Assembly: GCA_022647765.1 (NCBI GenBank)
Contig: JALCLH010000014.1
Location: forward strand, 1 to 64,000
DNA length: 64,000 nt
Direction: 5' to 3'
DNA from: Acidipropionibacterium sp.
Lineage (GTDB): Bacteria; Actinomycetota; Actinomycetes; Propionibacteriales; Propionibacteriaceae
Position 1 is the first letter of the stretch. Every line of letters starts with the position of its first letter. The notes below the pieces were generated by a model that made no database searches, was not told where the DNA came from, and saw only the letters and a program-made list of their open reading frames with translations. Positions 17,052 through 25,097 of this stretch are shown here, piece by piece. A program made the translations under genes and the position numbers.

Positions 17052-17240
17052 TCATCTCCCCCAGCCGGCCAGCAGGTCGAGGCGTTCCTGGCTGGGCGAG
17101 CCGGGCTCGGCGGTGTAGATCAGGAACGACAGCCCCGGTTCCGCGGTCAACTCCAACCCCTCATAGGTCAATGTCAGATCGCCGACCAGATGGTGATGGA
17201 AGTTCTTCGTGGCGGAACCGTGCCAGCGCACAGTCGCGCC
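17052..17240 (-). pseudogene. C-terminal remnant of MmyB-type XRE regulator
   Basis: About 62 codons end in NFHHHLVGDLTLTYEGLELT and LIYTAEPGSPSQERLDLLAGWGR, the C-terminus of the MmyB-like ligand-binding domain. The HTH and most of the sensor domain (full length about 280 residues) are missing upstream, where the toxin gene now lies. Truncation by rearrangement at about 17240 is inferred. Confidence 0.75.
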
Positions 17241-17270
17241 TTTCAGGCGACATCAGCGTCGAATGCCGAG

Positions 17271-17600
17271 TCAACGTAGCTCGATGATGTGATTTCCTGC
17301 GTTGACCGCGTCGACAATCTGATCGATCAGCGGTTCGAACCATACCAGCAGTGCTTTCTTTCGTGTATTTCCGACCCGGATCCAGACGATTGTCGGCGAT
17401 TTTGCAGCCCACGTTGTCATCTGGGAAAAATCCTCGTCCTTCGTCACGAGAATCGCACTGTGTTGCAGCGCGTAATTCCACAGATCGACGTCTGCTGCGT
17501 CGGCAGGTCCGATGTCGATAACGTGCTCCGCCAAGTGACCATGTGAAGCGAGCAGGGCGGTGAGCGCTGGCGGAAGTTGCGCGTCGACGAGAAAACGCAC
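17271..17600 (-). CDS. DUF5615 PIN-like toxin
   Basis: A 109-residue protein starting MRFLVDAQLPPALTALLASHGH, with the DUF5615 core HVIDIGPADAADVDLWNYALQ and VTKDEDFS. Conserved acidic residues match those of PIN-like nucleases (D6 and the KDEDF motif). It is encoded 4 nt downstream of a DUF433 gene; this pair is a recurrent toxin-antitoxin arrangement. RNase activity is inferred from the family. Confidence 0.85.
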   Translation of the reverse strand: MRFLVDAQLPPALTALLASHGHLAEHVIDIGPADAADVDLWNYALQHSAILVTKDEDFSQMTTWAAKSPTIVWIRVGNTRKKALLVWFEPLIDQIVDAVNAGNHIIELR

Positions 17601-17604
17601 CCGG

Positions 17605-17826
17605 CTACACCGTTAGGATCGCGTGGTCGGCCTGCACTGCGGCGTATTCAAGACAGGCTTTGACGTCGTCGGCGGTGAGATAGGGATAATCCTCAAGGAC
17701 CTCCGACTCGGTCGCGCCATGCGCAAGCAATTGCAGCACATCGGCCACGCGCATGCGGGTACCGCGAACCACGGGGCGACCGTGGACGACGGCCGGGTCG
17801 ACCGTGATGCGTTCGAGCAGGGACAT
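17605..17826 (-). CDS. DUF433 antitoxin
   Basis: A 73-residue DUF433 protein: MSLLERITVDPAVVHGRPVVRGTRMRVADVLQLLAHGATESEVLEDYPYLTADDVKACLEYAA. The family has a winged-helix-like fold and is the usual antitoxin partner of DUF5615. It is the first gene of the pair, separated from the toxin gene by 4 nt. Confidence 0.87.
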   Translation of the reverse strand: MSLLERITVDPAVVHGRPVVRGTRMRVADVLQLLAHGATESEVLEDYPYLTADDVKACLEYAAVQADHAILTV

Positions 17827-17961
17827 GACATCAGAATAGCCGGTGGCGTTTCCCCGCCACCGAGCATGCGCGATGGCGGGATCAGGCGCTCGTCGTGGCC
17901 TTGGTCTGCGTGGTCTCTGCCACGGTTGGAGGGTGCCGAGGGTCTCGGACAGAATGGGTGC

Positions 17962-18294
17962 ATGACCATGCCTGAGACCGATCTGCTGCGCATTCGACGC
18001 TGGTGTCGCGAGTGCGTACCCGAACGTCTGTGGGATCAAGTGAGGGTGGAGGCGGAGATCGCCGACCGCCATGTGACGATCGTCGAGACGAGGCCGCCGT
18101 GGGACGGCGAGGGCGACTGGATGCGCGTCCCGATCGCCCGCCTGCGCTACACGAAAGCGACGGGCCAGTGGAGCATCTACTGGCGTGACCGCAACATGAA
18201 GTTCCACGAGTACGCTCGCAAGCGCCCGACGAAGAACGTGCAGAGCCTGCTCGACTACATCGGCAGTCATGAGGACCCGATCTTCTGGGGATAG
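17962..18294 (+). CDS. DUF3024 protein
   Basis: A 110-residue protein starting MTMPETDLLRIRRWCRECVPERLWDQVRVEAE, with the DUF3024 pattern ETRPPWDGEGDWMRVPIARLRYTKATGQWSIYWRDRNMKFHEY. The function of this family is unknown. It stands alone between a toxin-antitoxin pair and an XRE regulator. Confidence 0.85.
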   Translation: MTMPETDLLRIRRWCRECVPERLWDQVRVEAEIADRHVTIVETRPPWDGEGDWMRVPIARLRYTKATGQWSIYWRDRNMKFHEYARKRPTKNVQSLLDYIGSHEDPIFWG

Positions 18295-18436
18295 GCGTCT
18301 TCCCAGAGGGATATATGAAGTGTTCAATGACCACTAAGAATTCTGGCATGTTCCCAGCGCATTTTATGGGAACTCATGTTGCTTGAGTCGCCGCGACCAT
18401 GAAGGCCGTTTCAGCGACTCCGAGTAGGGTTCGGGT

Positions 18437-19255
18437 ATGGGAAATGGCCGGCTGGGAGATTACCTCCGTGCGCGACGAGCGCAGCTCCAACCTGAGGACG
18501 TCGGGCTGGTCGCCGGATCGCGCCGCCGTGTCGAGGGCCTGCGCCGGGAGGAAGTCGCGATCCTGGCAGGGATCAGCCCTGAGTACTACCTTCGCCTCGA
18601 ACAAGGCCGTGACGTCAATCCCAGCCCCCAGGTCGTGGCGGCTCTCGCAGAGGCGTTGGGCCTTGACCCCGATGCGGCCGCCTACCTTGACCTGATCGCA
18701 CGGGGAACGAGTGTGAAGACGCGCCGCCGCCAGGAACAACCCAGCCGGGACGTCCAAGCGATGATCGACATGTGGCCGCGCACTGCCGCGTACCTCCAAG
18801 GCCGCAGTTTCACAGTGCTTGCCTCCAACGCGGTTGCCGCAGCGCTGAGCAGGAACTTCCGGATCGGTGCCAATCCCATGCGAGCCGCGTTCCTCGAAGC
18901 CGACATGAGGACGCTCTACCGGGACTGGGAGGGTATGACGGCAAAGGCTGTGCCGTTTTTACGCTCCGTTGTTGCCGATCGGGATGACGACCCCTCCGTA
19001 CGCGAGCTCGTCGGCGAGCTCAACCTCCGGAGCGATCGCTTCCGAACCCTGTGGGCTCGCTATGATGTGAAGGTTCAGGACCGGGGCACGACGCTGTTCT
19101 TGCATCCACGGGTCGGGCCTCTCGACCTGCGATTCCAGAAGTTTGTCCTTCCAGATGCCCGCCAGATTCTGGTGACCTATCACGCGGAGCCGGGAGGCCC
19201 GTCGGAGGATGCGTTCACAACGCTGGCTGAGTTCGCGCACGCGGACAATGGGTAG
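18437..19255 (+). CDS. MmyB-type XRE transcriptional regulator
   Basis: A 272-residue regulator with an N-terminal XRE HTH including the typical LVAGSRRRVEGLRREEVAILAGISPEYYLRLEQGRD block, then the MmyB-like PAS-type ligand domain (about 100-265) ending VTYHAEPGGPSEDAFTTLAEF. Such proteins usually control a neighbouring short-chain dehydrogenase or epimerase. Here the downstream candidate target survives only as a fragment (19409). Confidence 0.9.
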   Translation: MGNGRLGDYLRARRAQLQPEDVGLVAGSRRRVEGLRREEVAILAGISPEYYLRLEQGRDVNPSPQVVAALAEALGLDPDAAAYLDLIARGTSVKTRRRQEQPSRDVQAMIDMWPRTAAYLQGRSFTVLASNAVAAALSRNFRIGANPMRAAFLEADMRTLYRDWEGMTAKAVPFLRSVVADRDDDPSVRELVGELNLRSDRFRTLWARYDVKVQDRGTTLFLHPRVGPLDLRFQKFVLPDARQILVTYHAEPGGPSEDAFTTLAEFAHADNG

Positions 19256-19408
19256 GAGTTCAGCTACCCTTTCGCCAGCACGGAGCTTTACTGCTGCGAC
19301 GGGGAAGCCGTCTGATCCTGTCCCCGGTAGTACCAGGAAGACCTCGGTCTGGATACCTCTGGCGGCCGAGCCGATGATTGAGATGTCGACAAGAAGGAGA
19401 TATCTCAC

Positions 19409-19575
19409 ATGAACGATACTGTCCTGGTCACCGGCGGTTCCGGGTTCCTCGGAGCGCACACCATCGCGCAGTTGCTGGACGCCGGATACGACGTCAGGAC
19501 CACGGTCCGCTCCCTGCGGCGCGAGACGGAGGTACGCAGCATGGTCCCCGCCGGCGCGGCCAGGATCGACCGGCA
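19409..19575 (+). pseudogene. NAD-dependent epimerase/reductase N-terminal fragment
   Basis: The frame begins MNDTVLVTGGSGFLGAHTIAQLLDAGYDVRTTVRSLRRE, the GxxGFLG nucleotide-binding start of extended SDRs. It loses similarity after about residue 50, where sequence of a ScyD/ScyE-like gene on the opposite strand begins. The rest of a roughly 280-residue protein is missing. A deletion junction near 19575 is likely. Confidence 0.72.
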
Positions 19576-19583
19576 TCGGCCGT

Positions 19584-20110
19584 TCATCGGCGCGGGACCG
19601 TCACCTGGACGATGGACCCGGGCCCCTGCTGGGTCATATCGATGGTTCCTGCCCACAGGGAGCCGTTGCGACCGGTCTCCACCGCCACAACTCCTGGCAG
19701 AGTCAGGAAGGTCTGCTTCTTGCCGTGGCGGACGACCGAAATCTTGCCGCTGAAGAGTTCGGCCACGTAGATTTCGCCACTGCGTCCGAGCGCGAGATTG
19801 GTGGCGCCGGAGAATCCGGTGGCGATCTTCACGGGCCTCCCATTGTGGGGGTTGATTCACCAGAGGGACCCCTGGGCGTTCTCCGGGTCCTCCACCCCGC
19901 CGGGAAGGGCGGTGGCGTAGAGGAAGCCGAGTATTCAAGGGTGTCGGCGTAGACACGGGCGCCCCCGGGCCCCAGCAGATTGACTCCACTGGCGGTGTTG
20001 GTAAAGGTCGCCTCGTCGGTGGTCGTCACCGCGACTGTGAGCCAGCGGCCGTCGCCCGACTGCGCGACGCCCGATGCGCCCACTTGGCCGGACGCCACCG
20101 TCTTAATGCC
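19584..20110 (-). pseudogene. ScyD/ScyE-like beta-propeller remnant
   Basis: Three pieces of a secreted ScyD/ScyE-type propeller protein are readable in different frames: GASGVAQSGDGRWLTVAVTTT (about 20040-20075), GGVEDPENAQGSLW followed by an in-frame TGA (about 19858-19910), and KIATGFSGATNLALGRSGEIYVAELFSGKISVV ending in VTVPRR (19584-19832). At least one frameshift and one nonsense codon are present, and the N-terminal half is gone. Confidence 0.65.
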
Positions 20111-20313
20111 GCCGTTGCCTTGCCTTTCGTCGGAGCTCCGATGGAGCCTTGCTTCGGGCCACCGACTGTGTCAGAGGCCCTTTCGCCGACGCACGCGTAG
20201 TGGACTACGCGACCTCTTATGTTTCGGATGACAGCGCTGCGCCGACTGTGGATCGATCGGACCTCTTCGAAAACCTGGTCGGCTTTCGTAATGCGACGGT
20301 GACGTCGCTCTCC

Positions 20314-21180
20314 TCAACCGGTGAAGCGTCGTCGCCAGCTGTCGACGCGTCTGTGGAACTCGGCCTCGCGGGAGGTATCGCCCCAGGCGTCGGCGACCAT
20401 ACTGGCGACAGCCGAAGAGTCGGTGAGGATCTCAACGAGATGGTCGCGGCCGAGCGCGACGGGCTCGCTGATCGTCGGGTCCGCGATCCCTTGCGCGAAC
20501 AGGTCTCGCGCTTCCTCAGGTGTGATGACGAGAAGGAGCCGGTAGAGGTCTGCGAAGTCTTTTGGGCGTAGCCGGTCCGCGTTGCGGAGTAGTTCGGTGG
20601 GATCGAGCCGGTCGTGGATCTTGTATGCCTTCGCGCACAGCAGCGCGGAAGGGCCTGCGACGTAGGCGTCGACCGTTGGACCGCCGTCGAACGAGCGCAG
20701 CGTGCGCCACTGGCGATCGATAACGCTGAGTTCGGTACCACTGGTCGCGGAGACGGCGTGCTTGCCGTGGACGCCGACGCGGGCGGCACGGATACTGCGG
20801 TTCGTGGTGAGGCCGCCGCGGGCGAGTGACATCGGGGCGATGAGATCGACGCTGTCGCGATCGTGGATATTGCGGTCGCGCTGCGAGATCGGTGACCATA
20901 CGCCAGGACGCTCTGGGCGTGCGGCTTCGTAGCCGAGCTCGGCCATGCGCGCACTGAGGTTCGGGTCGTCGCTGAGCAGTTGCGGGATGACGCCGAGATC
21001 GCCGTCGCGGGTCGTGTCCTCCGGCGGGAGTGCCGGGATGCCCTGGCTGACTTCGATGACCGCGTGGCCGCCGAGCACGGTGAGTGCTTCACGCTGGTCG
21101 GCGAGGCCGGTGATGACGTTGATAAGAGCTCGCCGCGAGGTGATGATCTCGATCTCGAGGTCGTCGAAGCCGCCGGTCAT
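20314..21180 (-). CDS. AbiEii-like nucleotidyltransferase toxin
   Basis: A 288-residue protein with a nucleotidyltransferase signature LGGHAV...TTRDGDLGV (G-G plus D-x-D spacing) and the later ALLCAKAYKIHDRLDP...RPKDFADLYRLL block that in AbiEii/AbiGii proteins carries conserved Lys/Arg and Asp residues. Such enzymes act as toxins in type IV abortive-infection systems by modifying tRNA or other targets. Its ATG overlaps the stop of an upstream HTH gene (ATGA), typical of a toxin-antitoxin operon. Assignment is by motif pattern. Confidence 0.7.
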   Translation of the reverse strand: MTGGFDDLEIEIITSRRALINVITGLADQREALTVLGGHAVIEVSQGIPALPPEDTTRDGDLGVIPQLLSDDPNLSARMAELGYEAARPERPGVWSPISQRDRNIHDRDSVDLIAPMSLARGGLTTNRSIRAARVGVHGKHAVSATSGTELSVIDRQWRTLRSFDGGPTVDAYVAGPSALLCAKAYKIHDRLDPTELLRNADRLRPKDFADLYRLLLVITPEEARDLFAQGIADPTISEPVALGRDHLVEILTDSSAVASMVADAWGDTSREAEFHRRVDSWRRRFTG

Positions 21181-21998
21181 GCGGGGACCGCCAGCAGTGA
21201 ACGGAGTGTGTCCTCAGCCTTGTCGGGCTCCCGACCAGAGCCCGCGAACCCGTCGAGCACACCCTGCGCGCGTGAGACGAACCGGATGCCGCCATCAATC
21301 TCAACGCGCGTGAGCTCGTCTTCGCCGGGAGCGATCAGTAGGGCACCTCGCCCCGGCGCGGTCTCCTCCAGACCCAGACTGGCGACCGCTAGGACAGGGT
21401 CGGTGACGTAGATCACCGGGCTCACCGCTCTCGCGGTCGCCCGATCCGGGCGGGCAGCGACAAGTCCGGAGACGGCATAGTCGATGCCTGCCTCCTCCAG
21501 CCGCCGCGCAAGTGCACGCCACCCGTCGGGAGCGACGACGTTGCGGCGGGCGACATTGCGGCGAGCGATCTTGCCCGCATTGCCTGCAGAGACCGCGACA
21601 CTCACCACGTCGTCAACATCCGCCCGATCCGACAGCCACCCTGCACGAGCCCACCGTCCAAGCCACTCGTCGACGACAGAGCGGCTGATGTCGCGTGTGG
21701 TCGCATTCATGGAGGTGCTCGCGGGTGCTATCGCCGCGATAGAAGAGGCGAGCAGTGATTCGAGTACAGGGCGAGCAGCGATGATCGCGGTCTGATCACC
21801 GGTGGAGACCACGGTGTCCCCGCTGATCCAGTAGCCCGTGGCCTCCAGGATGCGCGAAAGCGTCCCCCACGTCGGATCCAGTGCCCCGTGCTCGATCCGA
21901 CCGATCGTGGAAGGCGAGAGGCCAGCAAGTTCGGCGAGCTCTTTGCGGGTTACGCCGCTGAGCGCACGCACGCGCTTCACGATCGTTGCCGCGTCCAC
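21177..21998 (-). CDS. XRE-HTH antitoxin/regulator of AbiEii-like pair
   Basis: A 273-residue protein: an N-terminal HTH (DAATIVKRVRALSGVTRKELAELAGLSPSTIGRIEHGALDPTWGTLSRILEATGYWI) and a long C-terminal region ending RALARRLEEAGIDYAVSGLVAARPDRATARAVSPVIYV, which resembles the partner proteins of AbiEii-type toxins. A GTG start is chosen because GGAGG precedes it; the longer frame upstream crosses a palindromic operator. It is translationally coupled to the nucleotidyltransferase. Confidence 0.75.
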   Translation of the reverse strand: MDAATIVKRVRALSGVTRKELAELAGLSPSTIGRIEHGALDPTWGTLSRILEATGYWISGDTVVSTGDQTAIIAARPVLESLLASSIAAIAPASTSMNATTRDISRSVVDEWLGRWARAGWLSDRADVDDVVSVAVSAGNAGKIARRNVARRNVVAPDGWRALARRLEEAGIDYAVSGLVAARPDRATARAVSPVIYVTDPVLAVASLGLEETAPGRGALLIAPGEDELTRVEIDGGIRFVSRAQGVLDGFAGSGREPDKAEDTLRSLLAVPA

Positions 21999-22015
21999 AG
22001 CCCCACCTCCTTCGT

Positions 22016-22029
22016 TTGCGTATACGCAA
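22016..22029. promoter_or_regulatory. Palindromic operator of the AbiEii-like operon
   Basis: TTGCGTATACGCAA is a perfect 14-bp palindrome lying 18 bp upstream of the GTG start of the HTH gene. It is the expected position for autorepression by the HTH protein. Confidence 0.65.
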
Positions 22030-22149
22030 TCATAGCCGGAGGTGCTGAGTTGGGCCAGATCAGGCGCTGTCCTGCGTCTCGACATGATCTCCAACTGGTT
22101 CGAACCTACGACACTCGCTGGAGGAGAGTGACGGGTCAACCCTGTCCGG

Positions 22150-22620
22150 TCACCCGTCGAGACGCATGGCGATAAAAGGAAACTCAGAACCATTCGTTTC
22201 CTGCAGATACTCGCGAATCTTCTTGAATCCGATGCGTTCATATGTGTGGATCGCGCGCTCGTTGAACGAAGCGACGCAGAGGTCTATCAGTCCGCTGACG
22301 CCACACTCGTCCCGCGCGTGGTCCAGGCAAGCCCGTACAAAACCAAACCCAGAACCGTGACCCACTAGATCCGGCTTCATTCCCACCCCGAACTCCATGG
22401 CATCCCCGCTGGAAGTCATCAGGTAGAAGCCAAACAGTTGGTCAGCCATACAGACTTTGTAGAAGCGCTCCGGCCATTTTCTGGGATCGACGAACTCCTC
22501 GTAATCATCGAGGTCTGCAGTGGCATCGTAAAAATCGTAAGGAGGTTCGTACTTCCACTTATCTGCGATCTCCCTGGCTGATGCCTCATCCATGGGAAGG
22601 AACTCGTAGTCCGCAGACAC
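22150..22620 (-). CDS. GNAT acetyltransferase (copy 1)
   Basis: A 156-residue GNAT protein from a GTG start: MSADYEFLPMDEASAREIADKWKYEPPYDFYDATADLDDYEEFVD, the CoA-binding region PDLVGHGSGFGFVRACLDHAR, and ASFNERAIHTYERIGFKKIREYLQETNG. The substrate is unknown. A closely similar gene lies at 34030-34500 with the same orientation and closely matching 3' sequence; the two differ at roughly one residue in six to seven. Confidence 0.9.
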   Translation of the reverse strand: MSADYEFLPMDEASAREIADKWKYEPPYDFYDATADLDDYEEFVDPRKWPERFYKVCMADQLFGFYLMTSSGDAMEFGVGMKPDLVGHGSGFGFVRACLDHARDECGVSGLIDLCVASFNERAIHTYERIGFKKIREYLQETNGSEFPFIAMRLDG

Positions 22621-22639
22621 GCCTCGACCCTACATCTGT

Positions 22640-23145
22640 TCATCCTGACCAGGACCTTACGGCCTGGCCGCGAGCCCACCCCGGCCTGGTCCAGGGCCGC
22701 CCGGATCACCGTGGTGTGGTCGGCGGCCGTATTCGACCCCGCGTTGCCCGGACGCAGCATCACCGCAGCCATCTCACCGGAACCGGCCGCTCCGTGATCG
22801 ATGAACGCGCACAACGGATGGTGCCCGTAACCCTTCTTGAACGTCGGGGCCGCCTGCTCCTTGTCCGAATGGGCGGTCACAAGCGTCGCGTCCACGTCGA
22901 TGATCAACGGATCCGCCGCGGTGATCCCGGAGTTCGGGGCGTGGGGCCCGGCCAGGGCCCACACGCGGGCGCGGGCGGCCTTCCGGGCGCGGCTGATGGC
23001 TTTCTCGGCGCGCTCGGCGTCGGCGCCGAGCAGGGCGATGAGTCGGGAGACGGTGGGGTCGGAGGCCACCGGCCCGTAGAGGCCGGGTTCGGCGCGGACC
23101 TCCGACAGGTCGGACAGGCAGTCCCCGCCCAGCGCCACCGACGGC
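22640..23145 (-). pseudogene. IS1380-family transposase fragment
   Basis: The frame VALGGDCLSDLSEVRAEPGLYGPVASDPTVSRLIALLG...PLIIDVDATLVTAHSDKEQAAPTFKKGYGHHPLCAFIDHG is the N-terminal/central part of an IS1380-family DDE transposase, including the first catalytic Asp in IDVDATL. It lacks a start on the right and breaks off at about 22640, just before the GNAT gene. No terminal repeats were found, so the element is immobile. Confidence 0.8.
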
Positions 23146-23239
23146 TAGAAGGCAGTCCCTCAGGCGAAGGAACACTCCCCGTCGATCCGAGCAGTGCAGT
23201 ATCGACACCTACGGTGGCCCCAAGACTTCACGGGACGCG

Positions 23240-23640
23240 ATGATGGCGACCAACGGTCGCGACAGCCGGCCCAACGACTACGACTCCGCCACCATCGACA
23301 CACTCAACGACGGCCACCATCCCCGCATCACACTGCGCTTCTTCGACGACGAGCACCGCCTCGCCCCAATCACCAGATTGATCACGGCCGACCACCCCGG
23401 CCGCTGCACTCCAAATCGAGGTCGACGACCCACGCCCGGCGCCGGCCATTGTCGAATGGTTCATGGGGCTGCCCGAAGGAGGGGGCACCGACCCCAAGCA
23501 CAGCGAGCTGACCAACAGCCAGCAGATCACCGCACTCGGCAACGGCGTCCTCCCACTCCGAGCCGCCATGGCCATCGACTCTACGGACATAGACTCTACG
23601 GACATATGCGCTCGGCGCACGTACGGGATTGTCCATCGTC
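23240..23640 (+). pseudogene. Decayed C5-cytosine methyltransferase C-terminus
   Basis: Pieces in different frames resemble the end of a phage-type DNA methyltransferase. The clearest is VEWFMGLPEGGGTDPKHSELTNSQQITALGNGVLPLRAAMAI (about 23450-23575), matching the usual MMGLP-(W)VTD...ALGNGVVP ending. Upstream pieces are frameshifted and no catalytic domain remains. A 15-bp tandem duplication (GACTCTACGGACATA, twice) follows at 23577-23606. Confidence 0.5.
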
Positions 23641-23692
23641 TAACATGAGACCATGCGGTCTCGCTATCCATGCGACACGCCCTAGACTTGAC

Positions 23693-23709
23693 CCTGACGT
23701 TACGTCAGG
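23693..23709. promoter_or_regulatory. MerR/TipA-type operator with promoter
   Basis: CCTGACG-TTA-CGTCAGG is a perfect dyad with 7-bp arms directly downstream of TTGAC, 16 bp before the ATG of the VOC gene. Dyads in over-spaced promoters are typical MerR-family sites; the likely binder is the TipA-type regulator at 24259. Confidence 0.6.
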
Positions 23710-23725
23710 CAGGAAGCTGAGTTCC

Positions 23726-24247
23726 ATGAGCAACTACTACAACGCTTTTGAGATGAGTCCAGTTCCGACGCCTGCCGTGGATGCAGTTGCGCCGGAGCCG
23801 TTTCATGGCATCTATGGGATGCCGATGTTCCTTACCGTGCCGACTACTGATCTGACGGCATCGGAACAGTTCTGGCGGGACGGGTTCGGTTTCTTCAACT
23901 TGTTCAGCATTCCTGGCAGTTTGGTGCATCTTCGACGTTGGGCGTTCCAAGATGTTCTTCTCGTGCCTACTGGTGAGCCCTCAGATGTTTTGCTCGCTGC
24001 GACTGTCAGTTTTGCATGTGTGCTGAGTGAGATCGGTACCATCGGTGCGGCTTGTGAAGCAGCGCGTTCTGGATGTGCCATGGAGCCGAGGGACACCCCG
24101 TGGAACACGGTAGATCTTGAAATCGTGACGCCGGAAAATCTGCGCGTTGTCTTCAGTGCAGCAAAGCCGTTCGGTCCGGAAAGCCGGGACGCTCGCAATC
24201 TCGCGCATGTCGGAATTGTCGCACCAGAGACCACACCAGACGTATAA
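23726..24247 (+). CDS. VOC (glyoxalase/bleomycin-resistance) family protein
   Basis: A 173-residue protein with a VOC-fold core: GIYGMPMFLTVPTTDLTASEQFWRDGFGFFNLFSIPGSLVHLRRWAFQDVLLVPTGE and WNTVDLEIVTPENLRVVFSAAKPFG. Such proteins sequester or modify antibiotics or isomerise small molecules. It lies 11 nt upstream of a TipA-type MerR gene and behind a dyad promoter, so it is probably the drug-binding effector of a two-gene resistance operon. The region is visibly less GC-rich than its surroundings, suggesting transfer. Confidence 0.85.
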   Translation: MSNYYNAFEMSPVPTPAVDAVAPEPFHGIYGMPMFLTVPTTDLTASEQFWRDGFGFFNLFSIPGSLVHLRRWAFQDVLLVPTGEPSDVLLAATVSFACVLSEIGTIGAACEAARSGCAMEPRDTPWNTVDLEIVTPENLRVVFSAAKPFGPESRDARNLAHVGIVAPETTPDV

Positions 24248-24258
24248 GGAGTACCAAC

Positions 24259-25059
24259 GTGAGTACCGTTTCGCCTCAAGGGTTGACTGTCGGGCAGGCG
24301 GCAACCCGTTTGGGTGTTACGGTGCGCGCTCTCCACTATTGGGACGCAACTGGCATTGCTTCACCAAGCTTGCGAACCTCGCGTGGTTATCGGGTCTATA
24401 CGGCTACCGATCTGGCCTGGGTGCAACGTGTGATCGTCTATCGCGAGCTTGAAGTGCCTCTTGAGGCGATCAAAGCCCTTCTGGATGGCGAAAATTCAGA
24501 CTCCGTTACGGAACTCAGGAGACAGCAAGAGCAGGTATCGACGCAGATCACGCATTTACAAGATGTTCTTCGAGGTTTGGATCGCATGATTAAAGCCAGG
24601 GAGAACGGTCTGCTGCTGACTGTGGAGCAACAGGCTGAGATCTTCGGCCCAGAATGGCAGTCAGATTGGCTTGGCCGTGCTCGTGAGCAGTGGGGTGATA
24701 CCCAACAGTGGGCTGAGTATGCGGAGCAGGCAGCGAATCGTACGCCTGACGATTGGGTGAAGATCGTCCAAACCAATACCAAACTAGATGCGGCTCTCGT
24801 AACGGCAAAGAGAGCTGGCGTTATTCCAGGTAGCGAGGCAGCAAACCGGCTCGCTGAGCAACACCGCAAAGCCTTCAATTCGTATTTCCATATTACTTAC
24901 AACATGCACGTAATGTTGGGTCGAATATACGAAGGTAACCCGGAATATGCCGACCATTTCAACCGGCGAGAACCGGGCTTCGCAGCCTGGTTGCGCGAGA
25001 TCATTGAGGCTAACGCCCAAGCCAACGGTGTCAACCTGGAGGCCGTGACTTGGTTGTAG
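24259..25059 (+). CDS. MerR-family regulator with TipAS domain
   Basis: A 266-residue regulator: MerR HTH (LTVGQAATRLGVTVRALHYWDATGIASPSLRTSRGYRVYTATDLAWVQRV), a coiled-coil dimer helix (about 80-115), then a TipAS-type antibiotic-recognition domain (FGPEWQSDWLGRAREQWGDTQQWAEYAEQ ... MHVMLGRIYEGNPEYADHFNRREPGFAAWLREII). TipAL proteins bind thiopeptides or other drugs and activate their own operon. A GTG start follows a purine-rich AAGGAG. Same low-GC segment as the VOC gene. Confidence 0.9.
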   Translation: MSTVSPQGLTVGQAATRLGVTVRALHYWDATGIASPSLRTSRGYRVYTATDLAWVQRVIVYRELEVPLEAIKALLDGENSDSVTELRRQQEQVSTQITHLQDVLRGLDRMIKARENGLLLTVEQQAEIFGPEWQSDWLGRAREQWGDTQQWAEYAEQAANRTPDDWVKIVQTNTKLDAALVTAKRAGVIPGSEAANRLAEQHRKAFNSYFHITYNMHVMLGRIYEGNPEYADHFNRREPGFAAWLREIIEANAQANGVNLEAVTWL

Positions 25060-25097
25060 TCGAAGCTCCTAAGCGCCCCGCTTCCGTCGTGTCGGTA

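Noticed and set aside
17330..22110. Left attachment-site copy of the tRNA-Pro 3' end
   Set aside because: Sequences containing GGTTCGAACC-like bases near 17335 and 22098 do not match the tRNA segment beyond a few bases.
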